Source: Cornus controversa (taxonomy: Eukaryota > Streptophyta > Magnoliopsida > Cornales > Cornaceae). Taken from it: DNA of 64,000 nt. The stretch lies in the NCBI GenBank assembly GCA_026545225.1, contig CM048847.1, positions 248,001-312,000 on the forward strand, in the 5' to 3' direction. The number at the start of each line of letters is the position of its first letter. The stretch's first letter is position 1. The notes beneath the pieces are model-generated. The model was given only the letters and a program-made list of their open reading frames with translations, did no database searches and was not told the origin of the DNA. The translations under genes were made by a program, and so were the position numbers. Below are positions 22,800-36,783 of this stretch, in pieces.

Positions 22800-25007
22800 T
22801 TGATTCAAAAACCGCATTCCAAGAGAAGTCGTGCCATAATACTAATCGTACGCTGCTTTTTTCAAAATGAAACCATCAAAGGGTCCCAAAGAAACGACGA
22901 GCATGTCGATCCGATATTCATCCATGTTTGTTTGAGTTGTTCTGAGTCGAAAGAACAATTGCTTGCTATAATCAGGCATGACGACAACCGTATGGTGCTT
23001 TGTGCTAGAATTGACCATCTGGATGTCCAGAAGAATTGAGAATGACAACAACGGTTTTGAACTTGTTTCGTTTGACCTGTCCTGATTCGAAAAGTCTGAT
23101 CCACGTGAAATCGTGCCATACATAGAATTATACGTTGCTTTATGCCTAATTCGACCGTGAGGACGTCCTGAATCGAAAAGAGTAATTTCTTGCTGCACCC
23201 ATGAATGATCACAACCGTATGGTGCTCTATGCCAACTTCAACCATCTGGACAAGTAAAAGAAACAATTCCCAAGCTATCGATGATTTGAAACAAGTTTAG
23301 TTTAAGTTGTTCTGAGTCGAAAACCCCAGTCCTTGAGAAGTTGTGTCATAATCAGAATCGTAAGTTTCTTTTTTCCAAATTAGACCATCAAAGCATCCAA
23401 AAGAAGTGACGAACATGTCAATCCGATCTTCATCACAACCGTATGGTGCTTTGTTCCAAATTCGACCGTTTCGACATCTAAAGGAAACAATTTGTAAGCT
23501 ACCAACCATTTTAAACTTGTTTCATTTGAGCTGTTATGATTAGAAAACCACATTCCAAGAGAAGTCGTGCCATAATACTAATCGTACGCTGTTTTTTTGT
23601 AAATGAAACCATCAAAGCGTCCCAAAGAAACGACGAGCATGTCGATCCGATCTTCATCGATATTTGTTTGAGTTGTTATGAGTCGAAAAGAACAATTCCT
23701 TGCAATAACCAGGCATGACCACAACCGTGTGGTGCTTTGTCCTAGAATTGACCATCTGGATGTCTAGAAGAATAGAGAATGACAACAACGGTTTTGAACT
23801 TGTTTCGTTTGACCTGTCCTGATTCGAAAAGTCCAATCCACGTGAAATCGTGCCATACATAGAATTATACGTTGCATTATGCCTAATTCGACCGTGAGGA
23901 CGTCCTGAATCGAAAATAGTAATTCTTTGCTGCACTCATGAATGATCACAACCGTATGGTGCTCTATGCCAACTTCAACCATCTGGAAAAGTAAAAGAAA
24001 CAATTCCCAAGCTATCGAGGATTTTAAATAAGTTTAGTTTGAGTTGTTCTGATTCCAAAACCCATTCCTTGAGAAGTCGTGCCATAATCAGAATCGTAAG
24101 TTTCTTTTTTCCAAATTAGACCATCAAAGCATCCAAAAGAAGTGACGAACATGTCAATCCGATCTTCATCACAATCGTATGGTGCTTTGTTCCAAATTCG
24201 ACCGTTTGGACATCTAAAGGAAACAATTTGGAAGCTACCAACCATTTTAAACTTGTTTCATTTGAGTTGTTTTGATTAGAAAACCACATTCCAAGAGAAG
24301 TCTTGCCATAATATTAATCGTACGCTACTTTTTTCTAAATGAAACCATCAAAGGGTCCCAAAGAAACGACGAGCATGTCGATCCGATCTTCATCCATGTT
24401 TGTTTGAGTTGTTCTGAGTCAAAAAGAACAATTCCTTGCAATAACCAGGCATGACCACAACCGTATGGCGCTTTGTGCTAGAATTGACCATCTGGATGTC
24501 CAGAAAAATAGAGAATGACAACAACGGTTTCGAACTTGTTTCGTTTGACTTGTCCTGATTCGAAAATTCCAATCCATGTGAAATCGTGCCATACTTAGAA
24601 TTATACGTTGCTTTATGCCAAATTCAACCGTCAGGACTTCCTGAATCAAAAAGAGTAATTCCATACTGCACCCGTGAATGATCACAACCGTATGGTGCTC
24701 TATGCCAACTTCAACCATCTGGACAAGTAAAAGAAACAATTCCCAAGCTATCGATGATTTCAAACAAGTTTAGTTTGAGTTGTTCTGATTCAAAAACCCA
24801 TTCCTTGAGAAGTCGTGCCATAATCAGAATCGTAAGTTTCTTTTTTCCAAATTAGACCATCAAAGCATCCAAAAGAAGTGACGAACATGTCAATCCGATC
24901 TTCATCACAACCGTATGGTGCTTTGTTCCAAATTCGACCGTTTGGACATCTAAAGGAAACAATTAGCAAGCTACCAACCATTTTAAACTTGTTTCATTTG
25001 AGTTGTT
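22800..25007. repeat. HOR 12, trimer, start of a marked sub-family
   Basis: T1 gains 'gaattgag' (T at 23037) and 'agtctgatcc' near 23096. T2 gains 'catcgatatttg' near 23657. T3 switches to 'gagcatgtcg' (C at 24374). Confidence 0.92.
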
Positions 25008-27215
25008 TTGATTCAAAAACCGCATTCCAAGAGAAGTCGTGCCATAATACTAATCGTACGCTGCTTTTTTCAAAATGAAACCATCAAAGGGTCCCAAAGA
25101 AACGACGAGCATGTCGATCCGATATTCATCCATGTTTGTTTGAGTTGTTCTGAGTCGAAAGAACAATTGCTTGCTATAATCAGGCATGACGACAACCGTA
25201 TGGTGCTTTGTGCTAGAATTGACCATCTGGATGTCCAGAAGAATTGAGAATGACAACAACGGTTTTGAACTTGTTTCGTTTGACCTGTCCTGATTCGAAA
25301 AGTCTGATCCACGTGAAATCGTGCCATACATAGAATTATACGTTGCTTTATGCCTAATTCGACCGTGAGGACGTCCTGAATCGAAAAGAGTAATTTCTTG
25401 CTGCACCCATGAATGATCACAACCGTATGGTGCTCTATGCCAACTTCAACCATCTGGACAAGTAAAAGAAACAATTCCCAAGCTATCGATGATTTGAAAC
25501 AAGTTTAGTTTAAGTTGTTCTGAGTCGAAAACCCCAGTCCTTGAGAAGTTGTGTCATAATCAGAATCGTAAGTTTCTTTTTTCCAAATTAGACCATCAAA
25601 GCATCCAAAAGAAGTGACGAACATGTCAATCCGATCTTCATCACAACCGTATGGTGCTTTGTTCCAAATTCGACCGTTTCGACATCTAAAGGAAACAATT
25701 TGTAAGCTACCAACCATTTTAAACTTGTTTCATTTGAGCTGTTATGATTAGAAAACCACATTCCAAGAGAAGTCGTGCCATAATACTAATCGTACGCTGT
25801 TTTTTTGTAAATGAAACCATCAAAGCGTCCCAAAGAAACGACGAGCATGTCGATCCGATCTTCATCGATATTTGTTTGAGTTGTTATGAGTCGAAAAGAA
25901 CAATTCCTTGCAATAACCAGGCATGACCACAACCGTGTGGTGCTTTGTCCTAGAATTGACCATCTGGATGTCTAGAAGAATAGAGAATGACAACAACGGT
26001 TTTGAACTTGTTTCGTTTGACCTGTCCTGATTCGAAAAGTCCAATCCACGTGAAATCGTGCCATACATAGAATTATACGTTGCATTATGCCTAATTCGAC
26101 CGTGAGGACGTCCTGAATCGAAAATAGTAATTCTTTGCTGCACTCATGAATGATCACAACCGTATGGTGCTCTATGCCAACTTCAACCATCTGGAAAAGT
26201 AAAAGAAACAATTCCCAAGCTATCGAGGATTTTAAATAAGTTTAGTTTGAGTTGTTCTGATTCCAAAACCCATTCCTTGAGAAGTCGTGCCATAATCAGA
26301 ATCGTAAGTTTCTTTTTTCCAAATTAGACCATCAAAGCATCCAAAAGAAGTGACGAACATGTCAATCCGATCTTCATCACAATCGTATGGTGCTTTGTTC
26401 CAAATTCGACCGTTTGGACATCTAAAGGAAACAATTTGGAAGCTACCAACCATTTTAAACTTGTTTCATTTGAGTTGTTTTGATTAGAAAACCACATTCC
26501 AAGAGAAGTCTTGCCATAATATTAATCGTACGCTACTTTTTTCTAAATGAAACCATCAAAGGGTCCCAAAGAAACGACGAGCATGTCGATCCGATCTTCA
26601 TCCATGTTTGTTTGAGTTGTTCTGAGTCAAAAAGAACAATTCCTTGCAATAACCAGGCATGACCACAACCGTATGGCGCTTTGTGCTAGAATTGACCATC
26701 TGGATGTCCAGAAAAATAGAGAATGACAACAACGGTTTCGAACTTGTTTCGTTTGACTTGTCCTGATTCGAAAATTCCAATCCATGTGAAATCGTGCCAT
26801 ACTTAGAATTATACGTTGCTTTATGCCAAATTCAACCGTCAGGACTTCCTGAATCAAAAAGAGTAATTCCATACTGCACCCGTGAATGATCACAACCGTA
26901 TGGTGCTCTATGCCAACTTCAACCATCTGGACAAGTAAAAGAAACAATTCCCAAGCTATCGATGATTTCAAACAAGTTTAGTTTGAGTTGTTCTGATTCA
27001 AAAACCCATTCCTTGAGAAGTCGTGCCATAATCAGAATCGTAAGTTTCTTTTTTCCAAATTAGACCATCAAAGCATCCAAAAGAAGTGACGAACATGTCA
27101 ATCCGATCTTCATCACAACCGTATGGTGCTTTGTTCCAAATTCGACCGTTTGGACATCTAAAGGAAACAATTAGCAAGCTACCAACCATTTTAAACTTGT
27201 TTCATTTGAGTTGTT
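25008..27215. repeat. HOR 13, trimer
   Basis: Carries the full marker set of HOR 12, including 'catcgatatttg' near 25865, which no other T2 has. HORs 12 and 13 are therefore sister copies. Confidence 0.92.
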
Positions 27216-29423
27216 TTGATTCAAAAACCGCATTCCAAGAGAAGTCGTGCCATAATACTAATCGTACGCTGCTTTTTTCAAAATGAAACCATCAAAGGGT
27301 CCCAAAGAAACGACGAGCATGTCGATCCGATATTCATCCATGTTTGTTTGAGTTGTTCTGAGTCGAAAGAACAATTGCTTGCTATAATCAGGCATGACGA
27401 CAACCGTATGGTGCTTTGTGCTAGAATTGACCATCTGGATGTCCAGAAGAATTGAGAATGACAACAACGGTTTTGAACTTGTTTCGTTTGACCTGTCCTG
27501 ATTCGAAAAGTCTGATCCACGTGAAATCGTGCCATACATAGAATTATACGTTGCTTTATGCCTAATTCGACCGTGAGGACGTCCTGAATCGAAAAGAGTA
27601 ATTTCTTGCTGCACCCATGAATGATCACAACCGTATGGTGCTCTATGCCAACTTCAACCATCTGGACAAGTAAAAGAAACAATTCCCAAGCTATCGATGA
27701 TTTGAAACAAGTTTAGTTTAAGTTGTTCTGAGTCGAAAACCCCAGTCCTTGAGAAGTTGTGTCATAATCAGAATCGTAAGTTTCTTTTTTCCAAATTAGA
27801 CCATCAAAGCATCCAAAAGAAGTGACGAACATGTCAATCCGATCTTCATCACAACCGTATGGTGCTTTGTTCCAAATTCGACCGTTTCGACATCTAAAGG
27901 AAACAATTTGTAAGCTACCAACCATTTTAAACTTGTTTCATTTGAGCTGTTATGATTAGAAAACCACATTCCAAGAGAAGTCGTGCCATAATACTAATCG
28001 TACGCTGTTTTTTTGTAAATGAAACCATCAAAGCGTCCCAAAGAAACGACGAGCATGTCGATCCGATCTTCATCCATATTTGTTTGAGTTGTTATGAGTC
28101 GAAAAGAACAATTCCTTGCAATAACCAGGCATGACCACAACCGTGTGGTGCTTTGTCCTAGAATTGACCATCTGGATGTCTAGAAGAATAGAGAATGACA
28201 ACAACGGTTTTGAACTTGTTTCGTTTGACCTGTCCTGATTCGAAAAGTCCAATCCACGTGAAATCGTGCCATACATAGAATTATACGTTGCATTATGCCT
28301 AATTCGACCGTGAGGACGTCCTGAATCGAAAATAGTAATTCTTTGCTGCACTCATGAATGATCACAACCGTATGGTGCTCTATGCCAACTTCAACCATCT
28401 GGAAAAGTAAAAGAAACAATTCCCAAGCTATCGAGGATTTTAAATAAGTTTAGTTTGAGTTGTTCTGATTCCAAAACCCATTCCTTGAGAAGTCGTGCCA
28501 TAATCAGAATCGTAAGTTTCTTTTTTCCAAATTAGACCATCAAAGCATCCAAAAGAAGTGACGAACATGTCAATCCGATCTTCATCACAATCGTATGGTG
28601 CTTTGTTCCAAATTCGACCGTTTGGACATCTAAAGGAAACAATTTGGAAGCTACCAACCATTTTAAACTTGTTTCATTTGAGTTGTTTTGATTAGAAAAC
28701 CACATTCCAAGAGAAGTCTTGCCATAATATTAATCGTACGCTACTTTTTTCTAAATGAAACCATCAAAGGGTCCCAAAGAAACGACGAGCATGTCGATCC
28801 GATCTTCATCCATGTTTGTTTGAGTTGTTCTGAGTCAAAAAGAACAATTCCTTGCAATAACCAGGCATGACCACAACCGTATGGCGCTTTGTGCTAGAAT
28901 TGACCATCTGGATGTCCAGAAAAATAGAGAATGACAACAACGGTTTCGAACTTGTTTCGTTTGACTTGTCCTGATTCGAAAATTCCAATCCATGTGAAAT
29001 CGTGCCATACTTAGAATTATACGTTGCTTTATGCCAAATTCAACCGTCAGGACTTCCTGAATCAAAAAGAGTAATTCCATACTGCACCCGTGAATGATCA
29101 CAACCGTATGGTGCTCTATGCCAACTTCAACCATCTGGACAAGTAAAAGAAACAATTCCCAAGCTATCGATGATTTCAAACAAGTTTAGTTTGAGTTGTT
29201 CTGATTCAAAAACCCATTCCTTGAGAAGTCGTGCCATAATCAGAATCGTAAGTTTCTTTTTTCCAAATTAGACCATCAAAGCATCCAAAAGAAGTGACGA
29301 ACATGTCAATCCGATCTTCATCACAACCGTATGGTGCTTTGTTCCAAATTCGACCGTTTGGACATCTAAAGGAAACAATTAGCAAGCTACCAACCATTTT
29401 AAACTTGTTTCATTTGAGTTGTT
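27216..29423. repeat. HOR 14, trimer
   Basis: Has the T1 markers 'gaattgag' and 'agtctgatcc', but T2 has the common 'catccatatttg'. Confidence 0.92.
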
Positions 29424-31631
29424 TTGATTCAAAAACCGCATTCCAAGAGAAGTCGTGCCATAATACTAATCGTACGCTGCTTTTTTCAAAATGAAACCAT
29501 CAAAGGGTCCCAAAGAAACGACGAGCATGTCGATCCGATATTCATCCATGTTTGTTTGAGTTGTTCTGAGTCGAAAGAACAATTGCTTGCTATAATCAGG
29601 CATGACGACAACCGTATGGTGCTTTGTGCTAGAATTGACCATCTGGATGTCCAGAAGAATTGAGAATGACAACAACGGTTTTGAACTTGTTTCGTTTGAC
29701 CTGTCCTGATTCGAAAAGTCTGATCCACGTGAAATCGTGCCATACATAGAATTATACGTTGCTTTATGCCTAATTCGACCGTGAGGACGTCCTGAATCGA
29801 AAAGAGTAATTTCTTGCTGCACCCATGAATGATCACAACCGTATGGTGCTCTATGCCAACTTCAACCATCTGGACAAGTAAAAGAAACAATTCCCAAGCT
29901 ATCGATGATTTGAAACAAGTTTAGTTTAAGTTGTTCTGAGTCGAAAACCCCAGTCCTTGAGAAGTTGTGTCATAATCAGAATCGTAAGTTTCTTTTTTCC
30001 AAATTAGACCATCAAAGCATCCAAAAGAAGTGACGAACATGTCAATCCGATCTTCATCACAACCGTATGGTGCTTTGTTCCAAATTCGACCGTTTCGACA
30101 TCTAAAGGAAACAATTTGTAAGCTACCAACCATTTTAAACTTGTTTCATTTGAGCTGTTATGATTAGAAAACCACATTCCAAGAGAAGTCGTGCCATAAT
30201 ACTAATCGTACGCTGTTTTTTTGTAAATGAAACCATCAAAGCGTCCCAAAGAAACGACGAGCATGTCGATCCGATCTTCATCCATATTTGTTTGAGTTGT
30301 TATGAGTCGAAAAGAACAATTCCTTGCAATAACCAGGCATGACCACAACCGTGTGGTGCTTTGTCCTAGAATTGACCATCTGGATGTCTAGAAGAATAGA
30401 GAATGACAACAACGGTTTTGAACTTGTTTCGTTTGACCTGTCCTGATTCGAAAAGTCCAATCCACGTGAAATCGTGCCATACATAGAATTATACGTTGCA
30501 TTATGCCTAATTCGACCGTGAGGACGTCCTGAATCGAAAATAGTAATTCTTTGCTGCACTCATGAATGATCACAACCGTATGGTGCTCTATGCCAACTTC
30601 AACCATCTGGAAAAGTAAAAGAAACAATTCCCAAGCTATCGAGGATTTTAAATAAGTTTAGTTTGAGTTGTTCTGATTCCAAAACCCATTCCTTGAGAAG
30701 TCGTGCCATAATCAGAATCGTAAGTTTCTTTTTTCCAAATTAGACCATCAAAGCATCCAAAAGAAGTGACGAACATGTCAATCCGATCTTCATCACAATC
30801 GTATGGTGCTTTGTTCCAAATTCGACCGTTTGGACATCTAAAGGAAACAATTTGGAAGCTACCAACCATTTTAAACTTGTTTCATTTGAGTTGTTTTGAT
30901 TAGAAAACCACATTCCAAGAGAAGTCTTGCCATAATATTAATCGTACGCTACTTTTTTCTAAATGAAACCATCAAAGGGTCCCAAAGAAACGACGAGCAT
31001 GTCGATCCGATCTTCATCCATGTTTGTTTGAGTTGTTCTGAGTCAAAAAGAACAATTCCTTGCAATAACCAGGCATGACCACAACCGTATGGCACTTTGT
31101 GCTAGAATTGACCATCTGGATGTCCAGAAAAATAGAGAATGACAACAACGGTTTCGAACTTGTTTCGTTTGACTTGTCCTGATTCGAAAATTCCAATCCA
31201 TGTGAAATCGTGCCATACTTAGAATTATACGTTGCTTTATGCCAAATTCAACCGTCAGGACTTCCTGAATCAAAAAGAGTAATTCCATACTGCACCCGTG
31301 AATGATCACAACCGTATGGTGCTCTATGCCAACTTCAACCATCTGGACAAGTAAAAGAAACAATTCCCAAGCTATCGATGATTTCAAACAAGTTTAGTTT
31401 GAGTTGTTCTGATTCAAAAACCTATTCCTTGAGAAGTCGTGCCATAATCAGAATCGTAAGTTTCTTTTTTCCAAATTAGACCATCAAAGCATCCAAAAGA
31501 AGTGACGAACATGTCAATCCGATCTTCATCACAACCGTATGGTGTTTTGTTCCAAATTCGACCGTTTGGACATCTAAAGGAAACAATTAGCAAGCTACCA
31601 ACCATTTTAAACTTGTTTCATTTGAGTTGTT
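29424..31631. repeat. HOR 15, trimer
   Basis: T1 as in HOR 14. T3 (30896) has private CpG-type and other transitions: 'ggcactttg' near 31092, 'aacctattcc' near 31423, 'ggtgttttg' near 31544. Confidence 0.92.
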
Positions 31632-33839
31632 TTGATTCAAAAACCGCATTCCAAGAGAAGTCGTGCCATAATACTAATCGTACGCTGCTTTTTTCAAAAT
31701 GAAACCATCAAAGGGTCCCAAAGAAACGACGAGCATGTCGATCAGATATTCATCCATGTTTGTTTGAGTTGTTCTGAGTCGAAAGAACAATTGCTTGCAA
31801 TAATCAGGCATGACGACAACCGTATGGTGCTTTGTGCTAGAATTGACCATCTGGATGTCCAGAAGAATAGAGAATGACAACAACGGTTTTGAACTTGTTT
31901 CGTTTGACCTGTCCTGATTCGAAAAGTCCAATCCACGTGAAATCGTGCCATACATAGAATTATACGTTGCTTTATGCCTAATTCGACCGTGAGGACGTCC
32001 TGAATCGAAAAGAGTAATTTCTTGCTGCACCCATGAATGATCACAACCGTATGGTGCTCTATGCCAACTTCAACCATCTGGACAAGTAAAAGAAACAATT
32101 CCCAAGCTATCGATGATTTGAAACAAGTTTAGTTTAAGTTGTTCTGAGTCGAAAACCCCAGTCCTTGAGAAGTTGTGTCATAATCAGAATCGTAAGTTTC
32201 TTTTTTCCAAATTAGACCATCAAAGCATCCAAAAGAAGTGACGAACATGTCAATCCGATCTTCATCACAACCGTATGGTGCTTTGTTCCAAATTCGACCG
32301 TTTCGACATCTAAAGGAAACAATTTGTAAGCTACCAACCATTTTAAACTTGTTTCATTTGAGCTGTTATGATTAGAAAACCACATTCCAAGAGAAGTCGT
32401 GCCATAATACTAATCGTACGCTGTTTTTTTGTAAATGAAACCATCAAAGCGTCCCAAAGAAACGACGAGCATGTCGATCCGATCTTCATCCATATTTGTT
32501 TGAGTTGTTATGAGTCGAAAAGAACAATTCCTTGCAATAACCAGGCATGACCACAACCGTGTGGTGCTTTGTCCTAGAATTGACCATCTGGATGTCTAGA
32601 AGAATAGAGAATGACAACAATGGTTTTGAACTTGTTTCGTTTGACCTGTCCTGATTCGAAAAGTCCAATCCACGTGAAATTGTGCCATACATAGAATTAT
32701 ACGTTGCATTATGCCTAATTCGACCGTGAGGACGTCCTGAATCGAAAATAGTAATTCCTTGCTGCACTCATGAATGATCACAACCGTATGGTGCTCTATG
32801 CCAACTTCAACCATCTGGAAAAGTAAAAGAAACAATTCCCAAGCTATCGAGGATTTTAAATAAGTTTAGTTTGAGTTGTTCTGATTCCAAAACCCATTCC
32901 TTGAGAAGTCGTGCCATAATCAGAATCGTAAGTTTCTTTTTTCCAAATTAGACCATCAAAGCATCCAAAAGAAGTGACGAACATGTCAATCCGATCTTCA
33001 TCACAATCGTATGGTGCTTTGTTCCAAATTCGACCGTTTGGACATCTAAAGGAAACAATTTGGAAGCTACCAACCATTTTAAACTTGTTTCATTTGAGTT
33101 GTTTTGATTAGAAAACCACATTCCAAGAGAAGTCTTGCCATAATATTAATCGTACGCTACTTTTTTCTAAATGAAACCATCAAAGGGTCCCAAAGAAACG
33201 ACGAGCATGTCGATCCGATCTTCATCCATGTTTGTTTGAGTTGTTCTGAGTCAAAAAGAACAATTCCTTGCAATAACCAGGCATGACCACAACCGTGTGG
33301 TGCTTTGTCCTAGAATTGACCATCTGGATGTCTAGAAGAATAGAGAATGACAACAATGGTTTTGAACTTGTTTCGTTTGACCTGTCCTGATTCGAAAAGT
33401 CCAATCCACGTGAAATTGTGCCATACATAGAATTATACGTTGCATTATGCCTAATTCGACCGTGAGGACGTCCTGAATCGAAAATAGTAATTCCTTGCTG
33501 CACTCATGAATGATCACAACCGTATGGTGCTCTATGCCAACTTCAACCATCTGGAAAAGTAAAAGAAACAATTCCCAAGCTATCGAGGATTTTAAATAAG
33601 TTTAGTTTGAGTTGTTTTGATTCCAAAACCCATTCCTTGAGAAGTCGTGCCATAATCAGAATCGTAAGTTTCTTTTTTCCAAATTAGACCATCAAAGCAT
33701 CCAAAAGAAGTGACGAACATGTCAATCCGATCTTCATCACAATCGTATGGTGCTTTGTTCCAAATTCGACCGTTTGGACATCTAAAGGAAACAATTAGCA
33801 AGCTACCAACCATTTTAAACTTGTTTCATTTGAGTTGTT
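31632..33839. repeat. HOR 16, trimer with T3/T2/T3 mosaic monomer
   Basis: T1 lacks the 'gaattgag' marker and has 'gatcagatattc' near 31741. T2 (32368) has 'caatggttttg' and 'gaaattgtgcc'. The third monomer (33104) starts as T3, becomes T2 from 'accgtgtgg' near 33293 through block A, and returns to T3 type at 'aattagcaagc' near 33796. Confidence 0.9.
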
Positions 33840-36783
33840 TTGATTCAAAAACCGCATTCCAAGAGAAGTCGTGCCATAATACTAATCGTAAGCTGCTTTT
33901 TTCAAAATGAAACCATCAAAGGGTCCCAAAGAAACGACGAGCATGTCGATCCGATATTCATCCATGTTTGTTTGAGTTGTTCTGAGTCGAAAGAACAATT
34001 GCTTGCTATAATCAGGCATGACGACAACCGTATGGTGCTTTGTGCTAGAATTGACCATCTGGATGTCCAGAAGAATTGAGAATGACAACAACGGTTTTGA
34101 ACTTGTTTCGTTTGACCTGTCCTGATTCGAAAAGTCCGATCCACGTGAAATCGTGCCATACATAGAATTATACGTTGCTTTATGCCTAATTCGACCGTGA
34201 GGACGTCCTGAATCGAAAAGAGTAATTTCTTGCTGCACCCATGAATGATCACAACCGTATGGTGCTCTATGCCAACTTCAACCATCTGGACAAGTAAAAG
34301 AAACAATTCCCAAGCTATCGATGATTTGAAACAAGTTTAGTTTAAGTTGTTCTGAGTCGAAAACCCCAGTCCTTGAGAAGTTGTGTCATAATCAGAATCG
34401 TAAGTTTCTTTTTTCCAAATTAGACCATCAAAGCATCCAAAAGAAGTGACGAACATGTCAATCCGATCTTCATCACAACCGTATGGTGCTTTGTTCCAAA
34501 TTCGACCGTTTCGACATCTAAAGGAAACAATTTGTAAGCTACCAACCATTTTAAACTTGTTTCATTTGAGCTGTTATGATTAGAAAACCACATTCCAAGA
34601 GAAGTCGTGCCATAATACTAATCGTACGCTGTTTTTTTGTAAATGAAACCATCAAAGCGTCCCAAAGAAACGACGAGCATGTCGATCCGATCTTCATCCA
34701 TATTTGTTTGAGTTGTTATGAGTCGAAAAGAACAATTCCTTGCAATAACCAGGCATGACCACAACCGTGTGGTGCTTTGTCCTAGAATTGACCATCTGGA
34801 TGTCTAGAAGAATAGAGAATGACAACAACGATTTTGAACTTGTTTCGTTTGACCTGTCCTGATTCGAAAAGTCCAATCCACGTGAAATCGTGCCATACAT
34901 AGAATTATACGTTGCATTATGCCTAATTCGACCGTGAGGACGTCCTGAATCGAAAATAGTAATTCCTTGCGGCACTCATGAATGATCACAACCGTATGGT
35001 GCTCTATGCCAACTTCAACCATCTGGAAAAGTAAAAGAAACAATTCCCAAGCTATCGAGGATTTTAAATAAGTTTAGTTTGAGTTGTTCTGATTCAAAAA
35101 CCCATTCCTTGAGAAGTCGTGCCATAATCAGAATCGTAAGTTTCTTTTTTCCAAATTAGACCATCAAAGCATCCAAAAGAAGTGACAAACATGTCAATCC
35201 GATCTTCATCACAATCGTATGGTGCTTTGTTCCAAATTCGACCGTTTGGACATCTAAAGGAAACAATTTGTAAGCTACCAACCATTTTAAACTTGTTTCA
35301 TTTGAGTTGTTTTGATTAGAAAACCACATTCCAAGAGAAGTCTTGCCATAATATTAATCGTACGCTACTTTTTTCTAAATGAAACCATCAAAGGGTCCCA
35401 AAGAAACGACGAGCATGTCGATCCGATCTTCATCCATGTTTGTTTGAGTTGTTCTGAGTCAAAAAGAACAATTCCTTGCAATAACCAGGCATGACCACAA
35501 CCGTATGGCGCTTTGTGCTAGAATTGACCATCTGGATGTCCAGAAGAATAGAGAATGACAACAACGGTTTTGAACTTGTTTCGTTTGACCTGTCCTGATT
35601 CGAAAAGTCCAATCCACGTGAAATCGTGCCATACATAGAATTATACGTTGCTTTATGCCTAATTCGACCGTGAGGACGTCCTGAATCGAAAATAGTAATT
35701 CCTTGCTGCACTCATGAATGATCACAACCGTATGGTGCTCTATGCCAACTTCAACCATCTGGACAAGTAAAAGAAACAATTCCCAAGCTATCGAGGATTT
35801 TAAACAAGTTTAGTTTGAGTTGTTCTGATTCAAAACCCCATTCCTTGAGAAGTCGTGCCATAATCAGAATCGTAAGTTTCTTTTTTCCAAATTAGACCAT
35901 CAAAGCATCCAAAAGAAGTGACGAACATGTCAATCCGATCTTCATCACAATCGTATGGTGCTTTGTTCCAAATTCGACAGTTTGGACATCTAAAGGAAAC
36001 AATTTGGAAGCTACCAACCATTTTAAACTTGTTTCATTTGAGTTGTTTTGATTAGAAAACCACATTCCAAGAGAAGTCTTGCCATAATATTAATCGTACG
36101 CTACTTTTTTCTAAATGAAACCATCAAAGGGTCCCAAAGAAACGACGAGGATGTCGATCCGATCTTCATCCATGTTTGTTTGAGTTGTTCTGAGTCAAAA
36201 AGAACAATTCCTTGCAATAACTAGGCATGACCACAACCGTATGGCGCTTTGTGCTAGAATTGACCATCTGGATGTCCAGAAAAATAGAGAATGACAACAA
36301 CGGTTTCGAACTTGTTTCGTTTGACTTGTCCTGATTCGAAAATTCCAATCCATGTGAAATCGTGCCATACTTAGAATTATACGTTGCTTTATGCCAAATT
36401 CAACCGTCCGGACTTCCTGAATCAAAAAGAGTAATTCCATACTGCACCCATGAATGATCACAACCGTATGGTGCTCTATGCCAACTTCAACCATCTGGAC
36501 AAGTAAAAGAAACAATTCCCAAGCTATCGATGATTTCAAACAAGTTTAGTTTGAGTTGTTCTGATTCAAAAACCCATTCCTTGAGAAGTCGTGCCATAAT
36601 CAGAATCGTAAGTTTCTTTTTTCCAAATTAGACCATCAAAGCATCCAAAAGAAGTGACGAACATGTCAATCCGATCTTCATCACAACCGTATGGTGCTTT
36701 GTTCCAAATTCGACCGTTTGGACATCTAAAGGAAACAATTAGCAAGCTACCAACCATTTTAAACTTGTTTCATTTGAGTTGTT
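33840..36783. repeat. HOR 17, tetramer T1-T2-T4-T3, 2,944 bp
   Basis: T1 33840 (private 'cgtaagctgc' near 33889 and 'agtccgatcc' near 34136). T2 34576 with 'aacgattttg' (A at 34831) and 'ttgcggcactc'. T4 35312. T3 36048 with 'aactaggc' near 36221 and 'gtccggactt'. Confidence 0.91.
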
